From an uncultured Holophagaceae bacterium (GTDB lineage Bacteria; Acidobacteriota; Holophagae; Holophagales; Holophagaceae): 20,030 bases of DNA. Shown piece after piece: positions 1 to 6,535 of this stretch (its first letter is position 1; every line of letters begins with the position of its first letter). The position numbers and the translations under genes were made by a program. The stretch spans positions 1 through 20,030 of the forward strand of contig CAIXHJ010000225.1 of the NCBI GenBank assembly GCA_903919165.1, read 5' to 3'. The notes under the pieces are model-generated. The model made no database searches. It saw only the letters and a list, made by a program, of their open reading frames with translations, and was not told the DNA's origin.

Positions 1-41
1 GGGCCATGTCCCGATGACCATAGATCCCAGACAACGCAAGC

Positions 42-165
42 GTTGGCTGGGGGGAGTGTGCAGGCCCGGCTGCCACTTGATACCTGTATTTCAGGGCCAG
101 CACACTAGCCGACCGCCGGGTGGTGGAGCGCCGTCCGACGGACGGCTCGAAATAGGGGCCCGGCG
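42..165. other. Unidentified region with strong nested stems (possible structured RNA)
   Basis: No convincing protein is seen in 1-193. Several long complementary arms are visible. One set is nested: 42-48 with 107-113, 55-61 with 100-106, and 63-67 with 94-98, with a six-G bulge at 49-54. A second set is 114-120 with 159-165 enclosing 130-136 with 140-146. A small hairpin at about 33-44 (CAACG/CGTTG) competes with the first stem. I compared it by eye with 6S RNA, RNase P RNA, SRP RNA, tmRNA and the cobalamin riboswitch and found no convincing match. It lies directly downstream of the leftward-transcribed tRNA-Leu, so it could also be a trailer or an intergenic palindromic element. Strand is undetermined, and part may lie before the window. 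Confidence 0.35.
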
Positions 166-193
166 AGGAGGCCATGCCACGACTGCTCTGCGT

Positions 194-277
194 TGGTGCG
201 CCCGGGGGGATTCGAACCCCCACGCCTTTCGGCAAGCGATTTTAAGTCGCTGGCGTCTGCCATTCCGCCACGGGCGC
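194..277 (-). tRNA. tRNA-Leu (anticodon UAA)
   Basis: The reverse complement folds as a class II tRNA. The acceptor arm GCGCCCG/CGGGCGC lies at 271-277 and 198-204. The D-arm region reads TGGCGGAATGGCAGAC, as usual for leucine tRNAs. The anticodon stem GCGA/TCGC closes the loop CTTAAAA, giving anticodon UAA. A long variable arm (GCC-GAAA-GGC) and the T arm GGGGG-TTCGAAT-CCCCC follow. The discriminator is A, and CCA is encoded (TGG at 194-196 on the plus strand). It is transcribed leftwards, divergent from the cytochrome gene at 325 with 47 bp between them. Confidence 0.96.
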
Positions 278-324
278 GCGGTTCCAGCCTAACGACAGAC
301 CGCCCAACATGGTAGGTTCAAGCC

Positions 325-654
325 ATGATTCCGCGTTCCACCAGACTGCTACTGTCGATCCTGTGCATGTCTCTGCCCGCCGGAGCCCGGGATCTGAGGG
401 CCTTCTTCCAGGAACGGTGCGCGGTCTGCCATGGCCACGATGGGACGGGGCGGCGGCCGAATGGCGGAAAGCTCGGAGGGGGCATCTTCACAGATCCCCG
501 CTGGGTGGCAAAACAGCAGGAGGCGGACCTCGTGGTCTCGATCCTCCGAGGCAAAGGCGCCATGCCCGGCTTCGGTCGCCAGCTCAGCGAATCCGAGGCA
601 CACCGGCTGGTGGCGAGTGTGATCCCCTCTCTAGCCGTACGGAAAAAACCATGA
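325..654 (+). CDS. Small monoheme cytochrome c (class I-like), exported
   Basis: The 109-residue protein has an N-terminal signal peptide (basic MIPRSTR, hydrophobic core to about residue 17, cleavage probably near PAGA). One haem-binding motif, CAVCH, lies at residues 32-36. Met80 in GAMPGFG is the likely sixth haem ligand, a layout typical of small periplasmic class I cytochromes c that shuttle electrons. The protein stops soon after the C-terminal helix, so it is a single-domain cytochrome. The start at 325 puts the signal peptide at the very N-terminus, with only a weak AGG-type ribosome site upstream. The next gene is a paralogue: both share CxxCHGxDGxG, a KLGG stretch and FTD in the same order. 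Redox partner and pathway cannot be told from the sequence. The frame ends at TGA 652-654. Confidence 0.9.
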   Translation: MIPRSTRLLLSILCMSLPAGARDLRAFFQERCAVCHGHDGTGRRPNGGKLGGGIFTDPRWVAKQQEADLVVSILRGKGAMPGFGRQLSESEAHRLVASVIPSLAVRKKP

Positions 655-656
655 GG

Positions 657-675
657 ACCCCTTGCCTCCAGGGGT
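657..675 (+). other. Hairpin just after the first cytochrome gene
   Basis: ACCCCT (657-662) pairs with AGGGGT (670-675) around a 7-nt loop, starting 3 nt after the stop codon. No T-run follows, so it is more likely an mRNA-stabilising or attenuating hairpin between the two cytochrome genes than a full terminator. Confidence 0.35.
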
Positions 676-717
676 ACCGGGGCCATAGTGGGACAGCCAT
701 TTCTCCCTGAGGTTGCC

Positions 718-1074
718 ATGCGGTGGATGCACCTGATCCCGATCATTCTGGTAATCCAAGGCCTCCAGGCCCAGACACCGGCCAAGACCTTGAATGAGTT
801 GAAGGCGTTCTACGCAGCCAATTGCGTCAAGTGCCACGGACCGGATGGTTCGGGTCAAACCCACGAAGGGAAGAAACTGGGTGGGTTCGACTTCACTGAT
901 GCAGCTAAGACGGCCAAAGAAAGCGATGCAGACCTGATTAGGACCATCCGCAAGGGCTTGTTCTTTGGAATCAAGATGCCTTCCTTCCAGGACCGGCTCA
1001 CGGAGGATGATATCCAGCTCCTGGTGAAGGAGATCCTCCGCAAGGCCGAGAAGGGCAAGGTCATCGCGCCATAG
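718..1074 (+). CDS. Small monoheme cytochrome c (class I-like), exported; paralogue of the preceding gene
   Basis: With the ATG at 718 the product is 118 residues. It begins with a short signal peptide (MRWMHLIPIILVIQGLQAQ, cleavage probably after QA). CVKCH at residues 36-40 binds the single haem, and Met87 in GIKMPSF is the probable axial ligand. A GTG at 688 would add ten residues before a normal signal peptide, but GAGG at 709-712 sits 5 nt before the ATG and supports 718. Spacing and similarity to the cytochrome at 325 suggest a tandem duplication transcribed as one unit. The helicase gene starts 26 bp downstream. The role is periplasmic electron transfer by family; the partner is unknown. 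Confidence 0.9.
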   Translation: MRWMHLIPIILVIQGLQAQTPAKTLNELKAFYAANCVKCHGPDGSGQTHEGKKLGGFDFTDAAKTAKESDADLIRTIRKGLFFGIKMPSFQDRLTEDDIQLLVKEILRKAEKGKVIAP

Positions 1075-1100
1075 CCCCGGGGGCCCGGTAGCATGAACCA

Positions 1101-3398
1101 ATGCCTGGCCATCCCTCGGAACCGACCGATCATCCCCTGCTCCGCAAGCTGAACGCCCCCCAGCGGGAGGCGGTTCGCCATGCCCACGGACCCCTGCTGA
1201 TCCTGGCGGGAGCGGGATCGGGGAAGACCACGGTGATCACCCGGCGCATCGCCTGGCTCATCGAGGAAGAGGGAGTGCACCCTGGATCCATCCTGGCCAT
1301 GACCTTCACCAACAAGGCCGCAGAGGAGATGCGGGAGCGGGTCCAGCGGCTCGTTTCGGTACCCGCCGCGCAGATGTGGGTGAGCACCTTCCACAGCTTC
1401 TGCACGCGCATCCTCCGCCGCGAAGGAGAGCACACCCCCGTGGGACGGGACTTCGTGATCTTCGACCCCGCAGACCAGAAGAGCCTCATCAAGCAGGTGC
1501 TGGCCGAGCTGAAGCTGCCGGAGAAACAGTTCCATCCAAAGAAAGTCCTCGAGCTCATCAGCGACTTCAAGAACCGCTGCCTGCTGCCCGAGGAGGCCCG
1601 GGAAGAGGCCCTGGATCCCTGGACCCGCAAGGTGCTGGAGGCCTATGACCTCTATCAGAAGGGCCTGAAGAACCACCGCGCCTGCGACTTCGACGACCTG
1701 CTGTTGTGGACGGAACGCCTCTTCCGCGATCCTGTGCTGCAGGCGGTCTATGGCGAACGGTTCCGGTACATCCTGGTGGACGAGTACCAGGACACCAATC
1801 GCGCCCAGTACCTGCTGGTGCAGCACCTGGCGCGGCGGCACCACAACCTGTGCGTCGTTGGGGACGAGGACCAGTCGATCTATGGCTGGCGCGGAGCGGA
1901 CATCCGCAACATCCTCGACTTCCAGCGGGACTTCCCGGAGGCTGTGCGCATCGAGTTGATGCAGAACTACCGCTCCACGAAAAAGATCCTGGACGCGGCC
2001 TCCGAGGTGATCGCCAACAATGCGCAGCGCGTGGAGGGCAAGGGCGCCCTGATCACCGACCTAGGGGATGGCGAGTCCATCGTGTTCAAGTTATCCGACG
2101 AGGGGCGGCTGGAGGCGGAGTGGGTGGTGCAGCGCATCCAGGAGCTGAGGCACGTCGATCCGGAGGCCAAGGTCGCCGTGCTCTACCGCGCCAACTGGCA
2201 GTCGCGGCAGATGGAAGAGGCTCTGCGGGCCCAGAACCTGCCCTACCGGTTGGTGGGCGGCGTGAAGTTCTACGAGCGCCAGGAGGTGAAGGACCTCATC
2301 TCATACCTGCGGCTCATCTCGAATCCCTTCGACCTGGTGAGCTTCCGCCGCTGCGTGAATGCTCCCAGCCGCGGCGTGGGTCCCACCACCCTTGGCAAGA
2401 TCGAGGGTGCCATTCCCGAGGGTGGCACGCCCCTTGAAGGCCTGGCCCTGCTTCTGCGATCAGGCGAACTGAAGGGCCGCGCCCAGCGTGAGCTGGGGAA
2501 GTTTCTCGAGCTGTTCCATCGTGCCGGTCCGGAGCGCGAGGCTCAGGGCCTGACGGGCCTGGTGAGGTGGGTGCTCCAGGAGAGCGGCTACCTGCAGAGC
2601 CTGGAAGACGAAGCCACGCTGGAGGCGGAAGGCCGCATCCGCAACCTGGAGGAGTTCCTCAGCGCCGCCGCCGAATCCGAATCGATGGGCCTACGCCTCT
2701 CGGAATTCCTGGACCGCATCACGCTGGCCGCGGACGCGGACCAGGTCGAGGAATCCGCCCTGCTCAGCCTTATGACCATCCACTGCGCCAAGGGCCTGGA
2801 ATTCCCCTATGTGTTCCTCATCGGGATGGAGGAAGACGTCTTCCCCAACCGCAACGCCCGGGAGACGCCGGAGGGCCTAGAGGAGGAGCGGCGCCTCTTC
2901 TACGTGGCCATCACCCGCGCCCAGCGGCGTCTGACGCTGAGTGCCGCCCGACGCCGCCGCATCATGGGCACCGAGATGCTGGCCATGCCCAGCCGCTTCC
3001 TGCGGGAGATCCCAGCCGCGGTCCTGACCACCCCCATCCGCTGGGGCACCGAGATCTACCAGGCCGGCGAGGGTGTGCGCCCCGGCAGCTCCTTCACCCG
3101 CGGGGCAGGCGGGGCCTCGGTGGCCACGGAACTGCAGCGCATCCGCAGCTTCTTCGACCGGGTGAAGGAGGCCCCTGTTGCTTCGATTAAGTTTGCTGGC
3201 GGCAGACCCGCCGAGCCTGCTGAAATCCAGGATCCGGGCGCTTTTCCCCTGGGCACTCGCGTGAAGAGCGCGCGCTTCGGCGCAGGGACCGTGCTGGCCG
3301 CTTCAGGTCGCGGCGAAGGCCTGACCTACACTGTGCGTTTCGACCAGGGGGGCGACAAGCGCATCATGGCGCGGTTCGGGGGGCTGGAACGGATATGA
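1101..3398 (+). CDS. pcrA: ATP-dependent 3'-5' DNA helicase, PcrA/UvrD family (superfamily 1A)
   Basis: The 765-residue protein has the full SF1A helicase motif set in order. These are a Q-motif region LNAPQREAV near residue 17, Walker A GAGSGKT at 37-43, TFTNKAAEEM (Ia), VDEYQDTN with the Walker B DE at 227-228, GDEDQSIYGWRGAD (III), QNYRS (IV), TIHCAKGLEFPYVFLIGMEE (V) and YVAITRAQRRL near residue 605 (VI). The last ~50 residues (RVKSARFGAGTV...VRFDQGGDKRIMARFGGLE) match the Tudor-like tail that in PcrA/UvrD contacts RNA polymerase. Length is slightly above the 720-750 usual for the family. By family it unwinds DNA in nucleotide excision and mismatch repair and in clearing stalled polymerase. 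The ATG at 1101 has no strong ribosome site; translation may be partly coupled to the cytochrome gene ending 26 bp upstream. PcrA and UvrD cannot be separated by motifs alone. Confidence 0.97.
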   Translation: MPGHPSEPTDHPLLRKLNAPQREAVRHAHGPLLILAGAGSGKTTVITRRIAWLIEEEGVHPGSILAMTFTNKAAEEMRERVQRLVSVPAAQMWVSTFHSFCTRILRREGEHTPVGRDFVIFDPADQKSLIKQVLAELKLPEKQFHPKKVLELISDFKNRCLLPEEAREEALDPWTRKVLEAYDLYQKGLKNHRACDFDDLLLWTERLFRDPVLQAVYGERFRYILVDEYQDTNRAQYLLVQHLARRHHNLCVVGDEDQSIYGWRGADIRNILDFQRDFPEAVRIELMQNYRSTKKILDAASEVIANNAQRVEGKGALITDLGDGESIVFKLSDEGRLEAEWVVQRIQELRHVDPEAKVAVLYRANWQSRQMEEALRAQNLPYRLVGGVKFYERQEVKDLISYLRLISNPFDLVSFRRCVNAPSRGVGPTTLGKIEGAIPEGGTPLEGLALLLRSGELKGRAQRELGKFLELFHRAGPEREAQGLTGLVRWVLQESGYLQSLEDEATLEAEGRIRNLEEFLSAAAESESMGLRLSEFLDRITLAADADQVEESALLSLMTIHCAKGLEFPYVFLIGMEEDVFPNRNARETPEGLEEERRLFYVAITRAQRRLTLSAARRRRIMGTEMLAMPSRFLREIPAAVLTTPIRWGTEIYQAGEGVRPGSSFTRGAGGASVATELQRIRSFFDRVKEAPVASIKFAGGRPAEPAEIQDPGAFPLGTRVKSARFGAGTVLAASGRGEGLTYTVRFDQGGDKRIMARFGGLERI

Positions 3399-3426
3399 AC
3401 CTCCAGAGCCAGGCCGGACCCGTCAA

Positions 3427-3494
3427 AGGCGCGAAAACGGAGGCTCTTGGGTCGCCAGATCTCTTCTGTGCGCCCAGAGGGCGGTTTCGCGCCT
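3427..3494. repeat. Inverted repeat between convergent genes
   Basis: Plus-strand AGGCGCGAAAAC (3427-3438) is complementary, apart from one extra A, to GTTTCGCGCCT (3484-3494). Inside it CTCTTGGG pairs with CCCAGAG with one bulged base. It lies between the convergent helicase and epimerase genes and could slow transcription from both sides, but no T-run is present for a classical terminator. Confidence 0.45.
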
Positions 3495-3504
3495 CTCGCG
3501 GTTG

Positions 3505-4425
3505 CTAGGGAAGCAAGTCCTGCAGGGCGCTAGCAGCCGTGGGGTACCGGAATTGGAAGCCCAGGGCCTGTGAGCGTTCCGGTACCACGAAGGCGCCCTG
3601 GAGCAGGAGGGTCTCAGCCATCTCGCCCAGCAGCAGCTTCGTGGCGGCGGTAGTGAGTAGACCTGGAACGGGCAGCAGCGGGCGATGCAGCCGCTCGGCG
3701 AGGAGGCGCGTGAAGGCCTCGTTGCTCAGCGGTTGCGGCGCGGTGCCGTTGAAGACGCCCAGCCAGGCGGGATTCTGCGCCGCCTCCATGAGCATGGCCA
3801 CCAGATCATCGATGTGGATCCAGCTGAGTCCCTGATGTCCTGAACCGAGCTTGCAGCCCATGCACCATCGCACGGGCTGGACCATCTTGGGCAGGGCCCC
3901 GCCTTCCCGGGCCAGCACCACGCCGATGCGGACCAGGGCCACGCGCACACCCAAGGCCCGAGCCTGCATCGCTTCTGCTTCCCAGGCCTGGCAGACCTCC
4001 GGGAGGAATCCCAGCCCCGGTCCACTGCCCTCATCCACCGGATCGCTGCCCCGCGGAACGTAGAACCCGATGGCCGAGGCATTCACTAACGCCGAGGGTC
4101 GATCGGAGCAGGCCCGCATGGCTCCCACCAGGCGCGCGGTGGCGTCGGTACGACTGGTTCGGAGGGCGGTCTTGCGTTTGGCACTCCAGCGCCGGTCCGC
4201 AATACCCTCGCCCGCCAGGTTGATGACCGCGTCCGCTCCGCCAAGCAGGGCCGGCAGGTGATCCCATCCATGAGCCGTGGCCCCGGTCGGAAAGCTGGAC
4301 CTTTCTGGATTCCGGGTCAGCACCATCACCTGAACGCCCCGTTCCACCAGGGCCCGTACCAGGCTCCTGCCCACCAGGCCCGTGCCCCCCGCCACCACCA
4401 CCCGCTCCAAATCCGATCCGCCCAA
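3505..4425 (-). CDS. NAD(P)-binding SDR epimerase, TIGR01777/YfcH family
   Basis: The product is up to 306 residues, the family's usual length. The Rossmann nucleotide-binding loop VVVAGGTGLVGR is at residues 9-20. Family landmarks follow: INLAGEGIADRRWS, the R-T-SRTDAT helix, LVNASAIGFY (normally a YG motif, here FY), the WEAEA helix, and RIGVVLAREGGALPKM leading to LGSG.QG.SWIHIDDL. The C-terminal DUF1731-like segment includes NEAFTRLLAERLHRP and LLLGEMAETLLL. The substrate of this family is not established. The outermost start is TTG at 4425; a GTG at V9-V11, preceded by GGAG, would start the protein closer to the Rossmann strand and may be correct. It follows the phosphofructokinase gene on the same strand after 193 bp, so common transcription is possible but not clear. 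Confidence 0.9.
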   Translation of the reverse strand: MGGSDLERVVVAGGTGLVGRSLVRALVERGVQVMVLTRNPERSSFPTGATAHGWDHLPALLGGADAVINLAGEGIADRRWSAKRKTALRTSRTDATARLVGAMRACSDRPSALVNASAIGFYVPRGSDPVDEGSGPGLGFLPEVCQAWEAEAMQARALGVRVALVRIGVVLAREGGALPKMVQPVRWCMGCKLGSGHQGLSWIHIDDLVAMLMEAAQNPAWLGVFNGTAPQPLSNEAFTRLLAERLHRPLLPVPGLLTTAATKLLLGEMAETLLLQGAFVVPERSQALGFQFRYPTAASALQDLLP

Positions 4426-4618
4426 GGCGCCCCCGCATCTGCATTCGATTATCGATCGGACCCTGATGGAAGAACGGGGACAAGATGCACAGAATTCAAG
4501 GAAGGATTGAAAGCGACCCGAGGCTATGAGCAGGATGAGGGCTGCCAGGACCTAGGCTCCGATCAGGCCTATCCATCTCAGGTGGGGGTTGCGCGCAATG
4601 CAGATACTCCAGGGGGCA

Positions 4619-5821
4619 TCAGTCACTGGTCATGATGAACAGCGGCGCCATCTCGAAAACGTGGTGATAGTGGGGCCGCATGCGCTCAGTGCTGTAGAAT
4701 TTCTCGACGTTCACCACCTTCTTGCTGCTAGTCACCACGTCGACCGGGACATTGTCGTAGCGGCCGTTGCGAAGCACCACCAGCCGGCCGTGCACGCCCT
4801 TCAGGATGAGATCCAGAGCCAGGTTGCCATAGGCCATCGGTACGATGGAATCGATGGCATCGGGATCGCCGCCCCGGACCAGGTAGCCCAGTTTCTGGTT
4901 GATGACGTTCACTGTTCGGCCCTGGTTGTATTTGGGGCTCAGCTCCTGCAGCTGCGCAGAGACCAGATCCCCGATTCCGCCCAGCTTGGCATGCCCGAAG
5001 GCGTCCCGGGACTGGTCGCTGAAGACCATGTCACCTCCAAACTTAGCTCCCTCGGACACCAGGACGATGGCGTACTTGCTGGGATTGCGGTGACGGTCCT
5101 GCGACAGCAGTTCCGTAAGGTTCTCGATGTCGAAAGGTCGTTCGGGGATCACGCAGCGGTTGGCAGCCCCAGCCATGGTAGGGAGCATGGCCGTGAATCC
5201 TGCATAGCGGCCAAAGACTTCCACCACAAGGAAGCGCTCGTGCGAACCTGCGCTGGTGCGCAGGCGGTTCACCATCTCAATGGTGCGGGTGACGCAGGTG
5301 CTGAACCCGATGCAGTAGTCCGTCCCGGGCACGTCGTTGTCCATGGTCTTGGGAATGGCGATCACCTTCACGCCTTCCCGGTAGAGACGCACTGCCACAC
5401 TGAGGGTGTCATCACCGCCGATGGGAATCAGGTGGTCGATGCCGAGGAAGTCGAGGTTCTTAAGCACCTCCGGGATGAGGTCATTCACATCCTCCGTGAA
5501 GGCATCCTTCAAGTGGTCCGGCACGGCCTCCCGCTTCACGGATATGGGATTGGTGCGGGAGCTATGGAGGAAGGTGCCGCCCGTCCGACCGGCGCGGTTG
5601 ACGACTTCCTCCGTGAGGGTCTGCACCCACTCCCTGTTGTCCGCCTGGGGATCCCGGACCAGGTTCACCAGGCCGGCCCAGCCACGACGAATGCCCAGCA
5701 CCTTATAGCCTTCGCCCAGGGCTCGGATGGTGACCGCCCGGATGGCGGGATTGAGACCGGGTACGTCGCCGCCCCCCGTGAGAATACCGATGACGCCTTT
5801 GGTTGGTTTTACGGTGGCCAT
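4619..5821 (-). CDS. pfp: 6-phosphofructokinase, probably pyrophosphate-dependent
   Basis: The 400-residue protein belongs to the PFKA superfamily. It has GILTGGGDVPGLNPAI at the N-terminus, IPIGGDDTLSVA for the phosphoryl-donor site, IPKTMDNDV with the catalytic Asp, and the substrate-contact segment VEVFGRYAGFTAM. ATP-dependent enzymes usually have GGDGS and PGTIDND. The Asp in GGDD and Lys in PKTMDND are the residues associated with pyrophosphate use, so this probably converts fructose 6-phosphate to the 1,6-bisphosphate reversibly with PPi (EC 2.7.1.90). An ATP-using member of the mixed-substrate clade is the main alternative. AGGAGG (complement of 5831-5836) lies 9 nt before the ATG and fixes the start. 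The enzyme is cytosolic, in glycolysis/gluconeogenesis. The PPDK/PEP-synthase regulator at 14154 concerns the other end of the same pathway. Confidence 0.93.
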   Translation of the reverse strand: MATVKPTKGVIGILTGGGDVPGLNPAIRAVTIRALGEGYKVLGIRRGWAGLVNLVRDPQADNREWVQTLTEEVVNRAGRTGGTFLHSSRTNPISVKREAVPDHLKDAFTEDVNDLIPEVLKNLDFLGIDHLIPIGGDDTLSVAVRLYREGVKVIAIPKTMDNDVPGTDYCIGFSTCVTRTIEMVNRLRTSAGSHERFLVVEVFGRYAGFTAMLPTMAGAANRCVIPERPFDIENLTELLSQDRHRNPSKYAIVLVSEGAKFGGDMVFSDQSRDAFGHAKLGGIGDLVSAQLQELSPKYNQGRTVNVINQKLGYLVRGGDPDAIDSIVPMAYGNLALDLILKGVHGRLVVLRNGRYDNVPVDVVTSSKKVVNVEKFYSTERMRPHYHHVFEMAPLFIMTSD

Positions 5822-6011
5822 GGGAGCCTGCCTCCTGAGTTATGCCTGCAAACCCTTCCCTAGCACGATGCCATAAGCGGTCAGATCATGTTCGAGTGTC
5901 TAATAATGGGCTCTTGCGGAAATTGCCTGCTGAATCCCAGAGGCGCTGGCTTGGGCAATGGCCGTGGACTGACGCGCCCTCCAGTTCCTGGGGCTGACCG
6001 GACTGGTTGGC

Positions 6012-6049
6012 TATGAGTCCCCTGGGTTCCTTTCGCCGAGTTGATCATG
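6012..6049 (+). repeat. Dispersed 38-nt hairpin/ATG element, copy A
   Basis: It is identical at 30 of 38 positions, without gaps, to copy C at 10867-10904, and similarity continues past the ATG (CGCTAC identical). Predicted hairpin 1 is GAGTCC (6015-6020) with GGGTTC (6024-6029), kept by two G-U pairs. Hairpin 2 (6033-6044) is weakened here, and the GAGG of the other copies reads GAGT. The element ends with ATCATG; this ATG opens a 22-codon frame. Confidence 0.6.
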
Positions 6050-6115
6050 CGCTACCCGCTGTCCAACCTGGTGCTAAACACCGATCACAGGGTAGTGATC
6101 AGTGGCGGATCCTGA
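6047..6115 (+). pseudogene. Relic of a COG2509-type gene start (22 codons)
   Basis: The frame reads MRYPLSNLVLNTDHRVVIS and stops at TGA 6113-6115. Its first residues match the start of the FAD-dependent dehydrogenase at 10902 (MRYLLSDLPLNLG): MRY-LS-L-LN is shared. The DNA upstream of the ATG is also shared, so a piece spanning leader and gene start was probably duplicated and then decayed. After about 12 codons the resemblance ends and nothing of the dehydrogenase body remains. An independent short leader peptide is the alternative. Confidence 0.4.
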
Positions 6116-6128
6116 CAGGGTGATTTCC

Positions 6129-6155
6129 CTTGGTGTCCTTTGTGTTCTTGGTGGC
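6129..6155. repeat. Imperfect 9-nt tandem repeat
   Basis: Three successive 9-mers, CTTGGTGTC, CTTTGTGTT and CTTGGTGGC, form a short degenerate tandem repeat in the spacer. This resembles the CTTTGTGTC-type simple repeats scattered between genes in many bacterial genomes. No function can be assigned. Confidence 0.4.
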
Positions 6156-6226
6156 CGATTGCCTTCAGAAAAGCCCAAAGAGCGTTCCCTCGGTGTAGGA
6201 ACGGAACCGATCGAACGCATCAGCAT

Positions 6227-6490
6227 TCATGAAACTTGGTTTGATAGCTTCTGCTTCCTTGGGGCATTTCCAAAGGTATCCCGCTTTTCCTCTCTACTGA
6301 AGTGCCATGCCGCGAGTCCATCCTGCTGGGTTGATCTCCCGCTGACGGATATGACGTCACCGACGCGAAAGGGGCGCTGGCAGCGGCGGAGGCTGTCGGT
6401 GGAGGCGACGGCTTCACACAGGTCGGCCTCGAAATCCAACCATAGCCGTTTGGCATTCAAAGTGCCGTCTGCAATGACCTGGTCATCCAA
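6227..6490 (-). CDS. Hypothetical small protein or remnant downstream of isocitrate lyase
   Basis: The frame is open for up to 87 residues from a TTG at 6490 and stays open upstream as far as the stop of isocitrate lyase at 6536-6538, in the same reading frame. Residues 1-51 look protein-like (MDDQVIADGTLNAKRLWLDF, then a run of codons rich in third-position G/C ending DVISVSG). The last third (REEKRDTFGNAPRKQKL) is less convincing. I recognise no family. The TTG follows GGGAAG almost directly, which is a poor ribosome-site geometry, and an ATG nearby is out of frame. It may be a small co-transcribed protein, a decayed 5' fragment, or a compositional extension without function. Confidence 0.33.
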   Translation of the reverse strand: MDDQVIADGTLNAKRLWLDFEADLCEAVASTDSLRRCQRPFRVGDVISVSGRSTQQDGLAAWHFSREEKRDTFGNAPRKQKLSNQVS

Positions 6491-6535
6491 CTTCCCAACT
6501 GAAATCCACCGAGGTGAACCTTTCGGCCCGAGCGC

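Larger units (their letters stand above)
5822..6226. other. Largely non-coding spacer
   Basis: This stretch carries the leader and probable promoter of the leftward phosphofructokinase gene, with AGGAGG near 5831. It also holds one copy of the 38-nt hairpin/ATG repeat (6012-6049), a 22-codon relic resembling a gene start (6047-6115), a GATCAC/GTGATC inverted repeat at about 6083-6100 and a short CTTGGTGTC-type repeat (6129-6155). No other gene is supported. A long rightward open frame from 6102 is antisense to the coding-like frames on the minus strand and is not credible. Confidence 0.6.

Noticed and set aside
100..175. Resemblance of AAATAGGGG and a nearby stem to part of RNase P RNA
   Set aside because: The other universally conserved RNase P segments are absent on either side; the short match is most likely chance.
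14..292. A 92-codon rightward open frame
   Set aside because: It runs antisense through the tRNA-Leu gene and through strong stems, with no ribosome site and unprotein-like composition.
4589..5863. A 424-codon rightward open frame
   Set aside because: It is antisense to the phosphofructokinase gene, whose motifs and ribosome site are clear; His/Val/Gln-rich composition is typical of antisense frames in GC-rich genes.
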